Origin: Hymenobacter pini
Lineage (GTDB): Bacteria; Bacteroidota; Bacteroidia; Cytophagales; Hymenobacteraceae
Direction of reading: 5' to 3'
NCBI RefSeq assembly: GCF_020421205.1
Contig: NZ_JAIZZH010000003.1
Location: 248,001-312,000, forward strand
DNA length: 64,000 bases
A program made the position numbers and the translations under genes. Below, piece after piece: positions 1 to 7,863 of the stretch; position 1 is the first letter of the stretch; the number at the start of each line of letters is the position of its first letter. The notes beneath the pieces were generated by a model. That model did not search any database. It saw only the letters and a list, made by a program, of their open reading frames with translations, and had not been told where the DNA came from.

Positions 1-323
1 AGTACGGCCATAAAATAAAGCCCCCAGGTTGCGAACTGCCACAGCAGTTTCCGTGCACCCGTAAGATCCCATGACACGCGGGCGGCTGTGCGGCCCGCCA
101 GCCATGGCAAACTGAATACACCGATCAGAATGCCCACGCAAAACGCATTGCCAATTTGCTTGTGATGCGGCCATAGCTCCCTCTCGAACACCAGATTCAG
201 AGTGCAGAAAACCACTCCACCGGCAATCCACCACGCTGCCCGGGGCACGGCGGGTAGCATCGTGTTCAACCCAAATTGCCGCAGCCGCCCAGGCAAGGCC
301 TCCGGCCAGCTCACGAGGGCCAT
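1..323 (-). CDS. Membrane protein, partial (3' end outside window)
   Basis: An open frame on the minus strand starts at ATG 323 and runs off the left edge without a stop. It begins MALVSWPEALPGRL and holds hydrophobic stretches (for example AAWWIAGGVVFCTLNLVF and IGNAFCVGILIGVFSL) typical of an integral membrane protein. Its start overlaps the end of the next gene upstream by 13 bases, so it is probably translated as part of the same minus-strand operon that begins with the large membrane protein at 2606. No family is recognised. At least two membrane helices are visible; the function is unknown. Confidence 0.55.
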   Translation of the reverse strand, partial: MALVSWPEALPGRLRQFGLNTMLPAVPRAAWWIAGGVVFCTLNLVFERELWPHHKQIGNAFCVGILIGVFSLPWLAGRTAARVSWDLTGARKLLWQFATWGLYFMAV

Positions 324-703
324 AGCGGGTTCAGCGGCAGCCGGCCAGCGCCCACCAACAGCAACAGGAGCAAGCTAGCCAGGTGAAAGCCGGTACACAG
401 CCAAAATACCGCCCCCGTCAGGGAAGGCCGGGTGTCGAGCAGGCTGCCCGGCGACGAGGGCAAGGCCAGCGGCAACGTGGCCCGATGCAGTACCACAGCG
501 TTAGCCACCGTTACTAGTAAGCCCAGCAGCCACCCTTGCTGCCACAGGTGCACAAGCTGAGTTATGGCGGCTTCGTCGGCTGCGCCCAAGCGGTACCAGT
601 TCGGGATTTGCCACCACGTCCAGAGCAGGGCGCAAGCTGCCAGCAGCACCGCTAGGCTACGGCCGGCGGAGTGAGTGCGGAAGAGTGCGGGAGTTGTTGC
701 CAT
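311..703 (-). CDS. Small membrane protein, unknown function
   Basis: A 130-residue protein with about three membrane helices (roughly residues 16-33, 55-72 and 92-118) joined by short polar loops; a WWQIPNWYR patch follows helix 1. No domain is recognised. It lies 11 bases after the end of the 80-residue membrane gene upstream and overlaps the start of the partial gene downstream, which suggests one transcript. It could be a subunit of a membrane complex with its neighbours, but only the topology supports that. Confidence 0.6.
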   Translation of the reverse strand: MATTPALFRTHSAGRSLAVLLAACALLWTWWQIPNWYRLGAADEAAITQLVHLWQQGWLLGLLVTVANAVVLHRATLPLALPSSPGSLLDTRPSLTGAVFWLCTGFHLASLLLLLLVGAGRLPLNPLWPS

Positions 704-714
704 GGGTCAAAAGC

Positions 715-957
715 TTATCGAATAGCAACTGGCTGCGGGGTACCTTGTCCCCAGAGCAGCATCACGTGCAGCAGCGTCCAGAGCACAGAACTGAGCAGCA
801 CGGCGGCGCAGGGCAGCACGACTACCAACAGGCGCTGGGTGCGGGCGGCGAAGGTGGCAGCCCGCTCCCGCCACGTGAGCAGGGCGGCCAGCAGGGCAAT
901 ACTACCGGCGCACCAGAGCAGGCCCAGCAGCGAAAAACCGAGTTGTAACAGATTCAT
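715..957 (-). CDS. Small two-helix membrane protein
   Basis: An 80-residue protein, almost entirely two hydrophobic helices (about 7-28 and 43-69) with a short basic loop (TWRERAATFAARTQR) between them. It starts 23 bases after the stop of the 541-residue membrane protein and precedes two more membrane-protein genes on the same strand. No family is recognised. Its compact topology and operon position support a real gene, although it is short. Confidence 0.55.
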   Translation of the reverse strand: MNLLQLGFSLLGLLWCAGSIALLAALLTWRERAATFAARTQRLLVVVLPCAAVLLSSVLWTLLHVMLLWGQGTPQPVAIR

Positions 958-980
958 CGGGTTAGGGACTTAGGTGAAAA

Positions 981-2606
981 CTAGTGGTTTTGCAGGGCCT
1001 CGTAAGCCGCGGATTTGGCGTGCGTCCAGCTTTGCCAGGAGTGATACTGCGGGTAGGCCCGCTGCCAGGCCGTCACGCGGGCCTGGATGGCGGCTTTGGC
1101 CTCGGCGGGCGTGGCCGTGGTTTCGGTGTAGGAGCCGGGCGGGCTAATAATGATGCGAGTGGCCCCGTCGAGCATGCTTTGGCGGGCTGCCAGCTCAGGC
1201 AGTACCCGCTCGGGCATTTCCAACAGAAACCCTAAATCCACAGTGCGGAAGCGGGGGCTGAGGTTGTAGCGGGCAATCCAGATTTCCCAGTTGCCCAGGG
1301 CCAGCAGTAGCAGCAGCCCATAAGCTGCTAGCCCGTTTAGCCGCACTAACGAGTACGCCGAGCGTCGTTGCCATATTTTGAGCAGCACCGTGAGCAGCCC
1401 GAACAGGGTAAGCAGCAGAAACCCGTACACCCCAATGCGCTTGTAGGCCAGCCCCGTGTACAGGATATAGTAGTAATTGCGCAGGCCCACGGATATAGTC
1501 AACACCACGTTTTGCAATACCCACACCGTAGCCCCCCAGCGCAACGCGGGCAGCCCAGGTTGGTAGAAGTTGAGGTTGCGCCGGAAAAACCACAGCACAA
1601 TACCCATAGCCACCAGAATGCTCAGGATAAGTACGTAGGTGCCCTCGTGCACAAATTGAGTAAGGTCGAAGCCCGGCTCGGGCTGGAAGCCCAGCCAAAT
1701 CCAGCGCACATCAATACTATTCACCACCAGCAGCAGCGCATTCACCAGCCCAAATACCGCCAGAGCCGCTAAATACTCCTTGCGCAAATCCAGCAGACCG
1801 GTGGAACGCAGCCGGAAATCGGGTTGGCGCACCCCAAACGAGGCAACCCGGTTGCGCTGCCGCCGCACAAACTCCCCGAACCGGGACTCATGGTCCTGGA
1901 AAAAATGAAACGGTACCAGTACCAGCGCCCCGGCCGTGAGCAGCAGCCCCAACAGAAAAAACAGCAAGTGCGCCACCGAAAAGTTGGGCCACAGCGCCAG
2001 TAGCCACTGGCCTATCTGGTTGAGGGCCGCATCGGTAAGGGCTTCGTAGCGGGGGTTGGCCAGCACAAACAGCACGTGAAACACCAGCAGTATCCCAACC
2101 GGCACTACCAGCAGCCGCCCGTAAAACCGCGTCCGGGCCCACCGCCCGCTACTCCCCGGCTGCAGCCGTAGGTAGGGCAACAACCCCGGCACTACCCGGG
2201 CCACGTTGCCCACCGCCGTCAGCATGGCGTACACCACCAGCTTTAGGTGCGGCTGGTTTGCGTAGCCCAGCAGCATCAGCAAGGAGGCCACGCACGCCAG
2301 CTGCGCCGCCCCCGAGCCGTACCACACCACGCACCCCGCGCTAATTCCCGTGCCAGCCGCCATCAGCCAGAAGTAGCCCGAGCGCCACACTGCCGCGTGC
2401 CGGGGCTGGCTCAGCAGCGTGGCCACCAGCACAAACCCCGTGTACAGGGCTAGGTTAAGGCCGGTACCCTGGTTCCAGAACAGCACATCAAACAACACTG
2501 CCCCAAGCGGTAGCAGGAGCTTTTGCAGGGCGGTAAGGGGCAGCGGCACCCGACGAACAGTGGCACTCGGCCCCGGAGCGGGCACAGCAGCTGATAGTGA
2601 ATTCAT
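981..2606 (-). CDS. Polytopic membrane protein, DUF4153/DUF4173-like
   Basis: A 541-residue protein with about a dozen hydrophobic helices through residue ~450, then a soluble C-terminal tail of about 85 residues. The segment around FVHEGTYVLILSILVA with a following FRRNLNFY resembles the bacterial DUF4153/DUF4173 membrane proteins, which have no established function. In Bacteroidota such genes often sit beside a small winged-helix regulator, as here. An inverted repeat (CTTTG-N5-CAAAG) lies about 30 bases upstream of the ATG and is shared with the gene at 3720, so repression by the regulator at 2666-2959 is likely. The family assignment is by recognition only and moderately certain. Confidence 0.7.
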   Translation of the reverse strand: MNSLSAAVPAPGPSATVRRVPLPLTALQKLLLPLGAVLFDVLFWNQGTGLNLALYTGFVLVATLLSQPRHAAVWRSGYFWLMAAGTGISAGCVVWYGSGAAQLACVASLLMLLGYANQPHLKLVVYAMLTAVGNVARVVPGLLPYLRLQPGSSGRWARTRFYGRLLVVPVGILLVFHVLFVLANPRYEALTDAALNQIGQWLLALWPNFSVAHLLFFLLGLLLTAGALVLVPFHFFQDHESRFGEFVRRQRNRVASFGVRQPDFRLRSTGLLDLRKEYLAALAVFGLVNALLLVVNSIDVRWIWLGFQPEPGFDLTQFVHEGTYVLILSILVAMGIVLWFFRRNLNFYQPGLPALRWGATVWVLQNVVLTISVGLRNYYYILYTGLAYKRIGVYGFLLLTLFGLLTVLLKIWQRRSAYSLVRLNGLAAYGLLLLLALGNWEIWIARYNLSPRFRTVDLGFLLEMPERVLPELAARQSMLDGATRIIISPPGSYTETTATPAEAKAAIQARVTAWQRAYPQYHSWQSWTHAKSAAYEALQNH

Positions 2607-2627
2607 ATGTTTGATTGCTTAAAAGAA

Positions 2628-2642
2628 CTTTGTATTTCAAAG
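2628..2642. promoter_or_regulatory. Palindromic operator, copy 1 (CTTTG-N5-CAAAG)
   Basis: The sequence AACTTTG-TATTT-CAAAGTT forms a perfect 7+7 inverted repeat centred near 2635, about 29 bases before the ATG of the membrane protein ending at 981. The same core with the same spacing occurs at 3734-3748, in front of the first gene of this group. The winged-helix regulator encoded between the two sites is the obvious candidate ligand. Binding is inferred, not shown. Confidence 0.65.
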
Positions 2643-2665
2643 TTTACAAACAAAAAAATAAGCCG

Positions 2666-2959
2666 TTACCCTCGCAGAAGCTTTTCCAAAGCCGCCAAAT
2701 GCTCCTGAAAGGCACTTTTTCCTTCACCGGATGCGGCGTACGTGGTATTGGGCTTCTTACCGATGAATTGCTTGCTCACGGTTACGTAGCCGGCTTTTTC
2801 GAGGGCGGCTACGTGACTGGCCAGGTTGCCGTCGGTTAGGTCCAGGGCTTCCTTCAACTCATTAAAGCTCACTGATTCGTTGGCCATCAACACGGCCATT
2901 ACGCCCAACCGTACCCGGTTGTCGAAGGCTTTATTGAGGGTGTGAATGAGGTGCTTCAA
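2666..2959 (-). CDS. Winged-helix transcriptional regulator (HTH_34/ArsR-like)
   Basis: A 97-residue DNA-binding protein. The stretch FDNRVRLGVMAVLM, then FNELKEALDLTDGNLASH, then ALEKAGYVTVSKQFIGKK matches the small winged-helix family (HTH_34) common in Bacteroidota: the recognition helix is around residues 42-55 and the wing follows. The start is an unusual TTG at 2959; family members begin MKH-like, and no ATG in the right place is available. It is encoded between two membrane-protein genes, each preceded by the same palindrome, so it is probably a local repressor. No ligand-binding domain is present; sensing may depend on the membrane partners. Confidence 0.85.
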   Translation of the reverse strand: MKHLIHTLNKAFDNRVRLGVMAVLMANESVSFNELKEALDLTDGNLASHVAALEKAGYVTVSKQFIGKKPNTTYAASGEGKSAFQEHLAALEKLLRG

Positions 2960-2964
2960 GAGGA

Positions 2965-3062
2965 GGAGTTAGAAGTTGAGAGCCGGGAGTTAGGAGCTAA
3001 TAGTTAGGGATTCAGGGAAAAGTTATAGGCAATTCCTTCTCTCTCCTAACTTCTAGCTCCTA
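2965..3062. repeat. Degenerate inverted repeat (GAGTTAG/CTAACTC type)
   Basis: The gap between two genes carries GAGTTAGAAGTTGAGAG on the left and CTCTCCTAACTTCTAGCTCC on the right, which are near reverse complements, with a further AGTTAGGAGCTAATAGTTAG between them. It looks like a low-complexity intergenic repeat. Its right arm overlaps the 3' end of the gene ending at 3046. It could fold in mRNA, but no run of T suggests a terminator. Confidence 0.5.
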
Positions 3063-3720
3063 CCTCATTCCGCTCATAGCGGTTGTACATGAGCAGGCCG
3101 TAGCCGATGTGGCCCAGCCCGAAACCGAGCGCAAAGGACGCCAGCCCAAAGCCAGGGAACAACACTGCCACCAAACCCAGCAGAATTTCGGTGAGGCCCA
3201 GCCAGCGAATTTCATCAAGGGTATACTTGCTACCGTTGAGCAGTGCTAGGCCGTAGAAGAGCAGCATACCCGGCACCACCAACCCCACCGCGCCCTGCAG
3301 AAACAGGGCAATGCAGAACAGGCCACCAGCTACCAGTGGAATTGCTAGGCTCAGGGCCAGCCGCCGCCCCAGCGCACTCCACACGGGCTGCCCGGCCCGG
3401 CGGGCCCGCCGCACTGTGAAGAACGTGGCCACCGCCAGCGCCGCCCCCACAATGCCCACGGCCAGTAACAGCAGAAACGGCAGCACCTGGGCGCGTTCCT
3501 CCGGAGTACTTTGCAGCAGGCGCATGAAGCCACCGTAGGTGTAGCCCTCGGCGGCGTAACGCTGCTGCAGGTACCAGTGCCCCACGCCCGCTCCTGCCAG
3601 CGCCACTACCCCCGCTCCTACCCCCGACAGGCCGCTGAGCGAAATAAAACGCGACGACCGTTCCATAATGGAGCGGATTTCGGTAAGTTGGGCTAACGGA
3701 TCAAGAGCGGGCTTGGCCAT
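3046..3720 (-). CDS. Polytopic membrane protein, unknown function
   Basis: A 224-residue protein beginning MAKPALDPLAQLTEIRSIMERSSRF, followed by about six membrane helices; a cytosolic amphipathic N-terminus precedes the first. The frame is open further upstream, but ATG 3720 was chosen because the palindrome at 3734-3748 sits just before it and would otherwise be inside the gene. It is the first gene of a probable operon: the winged-helix regulator follows after 86 bases, then the large membrane protein. Function is unknown; conserved neighbourhood suggests a regulated membrane complex. Confidence 0.75.
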   Translation of the reverse strand: MAKPALDPLAQLTEIRSIMERSSRFISLSGLSGVGAGVVALAGAGVGHWYLQQRYAAEGYTYGGFMRLLQSTPEERAQVLPFLLLLAVGIVGAALAVATFFTVRRARRAGQPVWSALGRRLALSLAIPLVAGGLFCIALFLQGAVGLVVPGMLLFYGLALLNGSKYTLDEIRWLGLTEILLGLVAVLFPGFGLASFALGFGLGHIGYGLLMYNRYERNEVGARS

Positions 3721-3733
3721 ATTATCTAAAGAA

Positions 3734-3748
3734 CTTTGCGTTACAAAG
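3734..3748. promoter_or_regulatory. Palindromic operator, copy 2 (CTTTG-N5-CAAAG)
   Basis: CTTTG-CGTTA-CAAAG, the same core and spacing as the site at 2628-2642, followed on the minus strand by the same TTCTTT. It is centred about 21 bases before the ATG at 3720. It also lies 49 bases before the divergent plus-strand gene at 3797, so it may control both directions. The function as operator is inferred from repetition at two neighbouring start sites. Confidence 0.65.
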
Positions 3749-3796
3749 CAAGTGTATTTTAACCTACTATCAAACACTTTCCTTGTATTTTTTTCC

Positions 3797-4279
3797 ATGA
3801 CCGCAAATAGCCGGACCTTAGCACAAAAGCATTTATGGAAGTCCTGGCTTTGGGGGCTGGTCATTTCGCTACCAACAGTATGGATCTACTTAGTCAGTAA
3901 TACGTCCGACCTCAACTCTTTTCATTTCATTCCTCCTTACCTCTTATATACCAGTGTTACTCTAGGTCTTCCGGCCTTGCTGGGAGCCTGGCTTCGCCGC
4001 CGCATGATGGAATGGGTTTTCCGCACCAGCAAATCGGACTTGCAGTTGATCTGGCGCACTGCTCTTGTATTCGAGGCGTCGGTGGCTCTGCTGTTGCTTG
4101 CCTACTTCCTGCCCGTATTTGCTTCCGGCAATGAAAACCGGGAATACCGGCCTGCTGGTCTCTTATTTCAATTATTTTTCGGTTTAAGCCTGCCGTGGCT
4201 GCTGTCTTCAATATTAACAGCATGGCGTCTTTACCAATCCCAATCTGACACAGCTATTCCCAACAAAAAAATGGTTTAA
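3797..4279 (+). CDS. Small four-helix membrane protein
   Basis: A 160-residue protein starting MTANSRTLAQKHLWKSW, with four hydrophobic segments and short loops (RRRMMEWVF, ENREYRPA). The frame extends upstream, but this ATG is the first that gives a typical positive-inside N-terminus and clears the divergent promoter region. It is transcribed away from the winged-helix operon and may share its operator. It precedes two other four-helix proteins of similar size. No family is recognised. Confidence 0.6.
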   Translation: MTANSRTLAQKHLWKSWLWGLVISLPTVWIYLVSNTSDLNSFHFIPPYLLYTSVTLGLPALLGAWLRRRMMEWVFRTSKSDLQLIWRTALVFEASVALLLLAYFLPVFASGNENREYRPAGLLFQLFFGLSLPWLLSSILTAWRLYQSQSDTAIPNKKMV

Positions 4280-4343
4280 TGCAAACCATGCATTTTAAGC
4301 AGTCCGTAAATCTGAGCAGGCTGCCAGCCCGGCGGCCTTTTTG

Positions 4344-4790
4344 ATGTTACGCTTGATTTACCCGGCCATGCTTTATCACTACGCTACTACCAGCCACTCT
4401 ACCACCGTCCGCACGCTTATTCTGTGGCTCCTCAGCAACCTGGGCGGCACCCTGTGGCTATTGCTGGATTTCACTACGGAACGCCTCTCCGACTATTCAA
4501 TTGCTCTGCTGGCGGGTGTGGTAGCAGCCGTGGTATCCTTGGCTATTGTGCCGCTGGTGATTCCCTTTTTCACCGTGATGAGCTACCTGAAGCCGGGTTG
4601 GTCGCGGCGGAGCATGGCGCTGGGCGGGGTACTGCTGTTTTTCCTGCTGGCCAACCAACTGCTGGTGCTCTTCTCCCCGGTCGATTCGCTGGTATCGGTG
4701 TTGCCGCTTTCATTGCCGTACGGGGTGGCTGCTATACTTACTGTGCTCTGGCTGTATGGGCCGGCCAAACGGGTAGCAGTGGCTTTCTAA
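4344..4790 (+). CDS. Small four-helix membrane protein
   Basis: A 148-residue protein with four membrane helices; the soluble connections are short and basic (YLKPGWSRRSM). ATG 4344 directly follows an in-frame TTG; a later ATG at the MLYHYATTSHST segment is also possible. The arrangement (helix pair, proline-containing helix end VIPFF, helix pair, short tail) resembles the proteins on either side, so the three may be distant paralogues. No database family is recognised. Confidence 0.55.
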   Translation: MLRLIYPAMLYHYATTSHSTTVRTLILWLLSNLGGTLWLLLDFTTERLSDYSIALLAGVVAAVVSLAIVPLVIPFFTVMSYLKPGWSRRSMALGGVLLFFLLANQLLVLFSPVDSLVSVLPLSLPYGVAAILTVLWLYGPAKRVAVAF

Positions 4791-4890
4791 AGACTTACGT
4801 TAGCGCTGGCAGCCACTTCGTTGCCTTGCTTAACGCACAGCTACCCCTCAGTGGCCCATCAACCGAGCTACTTTCGCCGAGGGTATATTT

Positions 4891-4931
4891 CAGCCTGAAC
4901 ACTCCGTTTCTTACCCGGAATGTTCAGGCTG
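4891..4931. other. Hairpin with 16-bp arms upstream of a membrane-protein gene
   Basis: CAGCCTGAACACTCCG at 4891-4906 and CGGAATGTTCAGGCTG at 4916-4931 are reverse complements with one mismatch and a 9-base loop. A TATATTTC box, close to the TAnnTTTG promoter consensus, directly precedes it at 4884-4891, so transcription would start inside the left arm. No T tract follows. It may be a structured 5' leader of the next gene, or a weak terminator for the previous one. Confidence 0.5.
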
Positions 4932-4970
4932 CTGCTATTTGGGCTAGCTTCGTCCGGCAATATTTCGTTT

Positions 4971-5384
4971 ATGCACTCCGATACGCTGACAACGCAGGCA
5001 TTCTACCTAGCCATCAAACAGTGGGCTGGCACCGTGGTACTGGGCTGTTTATTCACCGCACTGCTGCATGTGTCTACTGCATCCCCGGATGCGGGTACAA
5101 TTCTAGGATTCTGGGCAATAGCCAGCATTTTGGCCCTTATTCTCGGCTTTTTTCTGGTCGTTCCAAATATGCTGGTACTTCGCTTCGTACTAACGGGCAC
5201 CGCGCACCTGTCTTACCGAGCCAGGCAGGGCGTTCTTAGTGGCATTGCAGGCTCACTGGCTGCGGGCATTGGCTTGCTGTTGATGGTGGTAACTGGCTCG
5301 GCGGCATACTCTACCGATGATGCTCTATTGCTTCTGGCCTGGGTAATTGCGGCGGCCGTAGCTGGCTGGTTTGCCCGGGCCTGA
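4971..5384 (+). CDS. Small four-helix membrane protein
   Basis: A protein of 137 residues starting MHSDTLTTQAFYLAIKQW, with four membrane helices (the second carries FFLVVPNMLVLRF) and a short C-terminal WFARA. An earlier in-frame ATG at 4920 exists but lies in the right arm of the hairpin at 4891-4931, so 4971 is preferred; the longer form would add 17 residues. Size and topology resemble the two preceding genes. Function is unknown. Confidence 0.55.
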   Translation: MHSDTLTTQAFYLAIKQWAGTVVLGCLFTALLHVSTASPDAGTILGFWAIASILALILGFFLVVPNMLVLRFVLTGTAHLSYRARQGVLSGIAGSLAAGIGLLLMVVTGSAAYSTDDALLLLAWVIAAAVAGWFARA

Positions 5385-5428
5385 TTTCTTATCTGTTTTT
5401 ATCGGCTTCTTTTGCGTAAGCTGCCAGT

Positions 5429-6223
5429 ATGAAGCTACGCCTCCAGCTGTTTGAGTTCGAAGACTTGCCGTGGTTTCCGGGGGTTATCCGGGCGGGCATG
5501 ATGGACTACCTGCGGTTCATGATATCGGCGCTGCGCACCTACCAGCCCATTGTACCACTCCTGCAAACCGCATTGCAGCAAACGGGCCAGCACCAGTTGC
5601 TGGAGCTGTGCGCCGGGGCCGGGGGTGGCACGGCCGGCATTTTGCAACGGCTGCGCGCCAGCGGCTTACCAGAAACCCGCGTACGGCTCACTGACCTCTA
5701 CCCGCAGCCAGCCGCCTGGCAGGAGCTTCAGCGCACTACGCCCGGCCTGGAGGCAGAGCCGCAGCCCGTAGATGCCGCGGCAGTTCCGCCCAACCTGCCG
5801 GGCTTCCGGGTGGTGTTTTCGGCTTTCCACCATTTTTCGCCCCCGGCTGCTGAGGCGCTGTTGGCCGATGCTGTGCGGCAACGTACCGGCATTGGGGTGT
5901 TTGAGGGAGCTGGCAAACATTGGGGTGAGCTGCTGCTGGCTGTTACCGTGCTGCCAGTGGTTCAACTGCTGATAACGCCCCTGATTCGCCCCTTCAGCCT
6001 CAGCAGGCTTGTTTTTACCTACCTCGTGCCCCTGATTCCGCTGTTCACCATCTGGGACGGGTGCGTGAGCGTGCTGCGGATGTATCCGCCGGAGCTGCTG
6101 CTGCAGCTGGCCCGCCAAGCCGACCCCGCCGGCGCTTTCACGTGGCAGGCAGGGCGGGTGCGGCACTGGTGGGGCCCGCAGGTTACGTATCTGATCGGGG
6201 TTCCGGCGGCCACAGCTGCATAA
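5429..6223 (+). CDS. SAM-dependent methyltransferase, probably membrane-associated
   Basis: A 264-residue class I methyltransferase. Motif I is ELCAGAGGGT (residues 59-68), and a post-motif segment FSAFHHF (about 130-136) is where motif IV normally lies. After the fold come two hydrophobic stretches (about 165-205), which suggests attachment to the inner membrane and a lipophilic substrate. It ends 48 bases before a UbiA-type prenyltransferase gene. Paired methyltransferase and UbiA genes occur in quinone, flavin-linked or phenolic-lipid pathways of Bacteroidota; which pathway this pair serves cannot be told from the window. Confidence 0.8.
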   Translation: MKLRLQLFEFEDLPWFPGVIRAGMMDYLRFMISALRTYQPIVPLLQTALQQTGQHQLLELCAGAGGGTAGILQRLRASGLPETRVRLTDLYPQPAAWQELQRTTPGLEAEPQPVDAAAVPPNLPGFRVVFSAFHHFSPPAAEALLADAVRQRTGIGVFEGAGKHWGELLLAVTVLPVVQLLITPLIRPFSLSRLVFTYLVPLIPLFTIWDGCVSVLRMYPPELLLQLARQADPAGAFTWQAGRVRHWWGPQVTYLIGVPAATAA

Positions 6224-6271
6224 ACCGTAGCTTGCAGCCATCCGGCCTCTTGCTCCTGTCCTGCTCTCCTC

Positions 6272-7147
6272 ATGCCTGCCTTTGCTGCCTACCGTCGCGC
6301 GCTGCCGCTGCTGCGCATTCCTTTTTCGGTTTACCTGATGCCGGTATTCTGGTTTGGGCTAAGCGCCCTGCGGGAACCGTTCGGCCTGGGTCGGGCCGTG
6401 GGCGTGTTCGTGGTGCTGCATCTGCTGGCCTACCCGGCCTCCAATGGCTACAACAGCTACTACGACCGGGACGAAGACAGCATTGGCGGGCTACGGCACC
6501 CGCCCAAGGTTTCGCCCGAGCTGCTGCAGTTGGTATGGCTGTTTGATGTGCTGGCGGTGGCGGGCGCGGCGCTGCTCAGCTGGCCGTTTGCGGTGCTGGT
6601 AGCCGGTTATCTGCTGGTGTCGAAGGCGTATAGCTTCGAGGGCATCCGGTTGAAGAAGTATCCGCTCATCAGCACGGCCGTGGTGGTGGTATTCCAGGGC
6701 GCCTACACGTTCCTGATGACGCAGGTAGGCGTGGGGGCCCGCCCTGACCAGCTGCTGGAACCAACCAACCTGCTGCTGGCTTTGGTGAGCAGCTTGTTTC
6801 TGTGCGGCTCTTACCCGCTTACCCAAGTGTACCAGCACCAAGAGGATGCCCGCCGCGGCGACCGGACCCTGAGCCTACGCCTGGGTATCCGGGGCACGTT
6901 TGTGTGGGCGGGTCTGGCGCTGGCAGCCGGGGCAGCGCTGCTGACGGTGGTGTACGTGCAGCGACAGGAGCTGCGACATTTGCTGCTGTTTCTGGTGGCT
7001 ACCGGTCCGGTGGTTGGCTTGTTTATGCGGTGGGCGCGGCAGGTGTGGCACAATCCCGCCGCCGCCGATTTTGACCATACCATGCGCATGAACCAAGTAT
7101 CCTCCGTGTGCATGAGCGCGGCCTTTGCTCTCATGCTACTGTGGTAA
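6272..7147 (+). CDS. UbiA-family prenyltransferase-like membrane protein
   Basis: A 291-residue protein with about eight or nine membrane helices. The first Asp-rich motif is NGYNSYYDRDEDSIGG (from residue 58), and the second is QHQEDARRGDRTLSLRLG (around 190), both in the positions expected for the two magnesium-diphosphate-binding loops of UbiA prenyltransferases. The motifs differ somewhat from the textbook NDxxDxxxD/DxxxD forms. It follows a membrane-associated methyltransferase in a likely two-gene operon. Transfer of a prenyl chain to an aromatic or other acceptor is expected; the acceptor is unknown. Confidence 0.8.
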   Translation: MPAFAAYRRALPLLRIPFSVYLMPVFWFGLSALREPFGLGRAVGVFVVLHLLAYPASNGYNSYYDRDEDSIGGLRHPPKVSPELLQLVWLFDVLAVAGAALLSWPFAVLVAGYLLVSKAYSFEGIRLKKYPLISTAVVVVFQGAYTFLMTQVGVGARPDQLLEPTNLLLALVSSLFLCGSYPLTQVYQHQEDARRGDRTLSLRLGIRGTFVWAGLALAAGAALLTVVYVQRQELRHLLLFLVATGPVVGLFMRWARQVWHNPAAADFDHTMRMNQVSSVCMSAAFALMLLW

Positions 7148-7210
7148 GCAGCTCAACAAGCACCCCGCAGCTTGCGTAGGAGGCACACTCACCCTTTCCT
7201 ATCCCCGGTT

Positions 7211-7834
7211 ATGCGCTCCTACTACGCATTGCTTCCTCTGTTTTTGGTGGCCTGCTCCTCGCCCGAACAAAACAACTCCGCTTCTACCAGCTCCCAGGTG
7301 CCCGATTCGTCCGCTGCTCAGGTAGAGCCGATGGATACGGCCCGCCCCGCGCCGGTTGATGCCCAGGCCGATACCTTACTGACCAGCCGCACCCGCCACA
7401 TTTTTTCGGCCCCGGGCGCGCCCGATGCGTTTTCGTTGGTCTTGCGGGGGGCTTCGGTGCTAAGCGGCGAGGCTACTTTCACCATCACCACGGCCAGCGG
7501 GGAGGTCATTTTCCGGGAGGTATTGTCGTCGCCGGACCTGGAAGCCGCCTTGGTGTATGAGATGAAAGGCCCGACTGCCACCCAGGCCGAGCGGGAAGCC
7601 TACGTGCGCAAGCGGGTAAAGGAATTTTTCGCGGAGAAGAATTTTCAGCGCCCGGCCGTAGCCAAAACAGCCACGTTTCCGGCTGGTGCCACCCCGACCG
7701 GCCTAGACCGCGCCGCCTGGGACGATCTGCAGAGCCGCCCCGAAGCCGTTGCCTTCCGCTACTTGGTTGGCAAAGAAGACCGGCGCACGGTGGTTTGGGC
7801 CCCGTTGCGCAAGCAGGTGATACACCTGCCTTAA
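7211..7834 (+). CDS. Lipoprotein, unknown function
   Basis: A 207-residue protein starting MRSYYALLPLFLVACSS: a short signal peptide with lipobox LVAC, so it is probably anchored in a membrane facing the periplasm. A low-complexity Ser/Thr/Gln linker follows (to about residue 50), then a globular region of beta strands and one charged helix (EREAYVRKRVKEFFAEK). The frame is open further upstream, but this ATG gives the clean signal peptide. No family is recognised. Confidence 0.7.
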   Translation: MRSYYALLPLFLVACSSPEQNNSASTSSQVPDSSAAQVEPMDTARPAPVDAQADTLLTSRTRHIFSAPGAPDAFSLVLRGASVLSGEATFTITTASGEVIFREVLSSPDLEAALVYEMKGPTATQAEREAYVRKRVKEFFAEKNFQRPAVAKTATFPAGATPTGLDRAAWDDLQSRPEAVAFRYLVGKEDRRTVVWAPLRKQVIHLP

Positions 7835-7863
7835 GTATTCATGCTGCGCCTGCGGCAGGCTGA

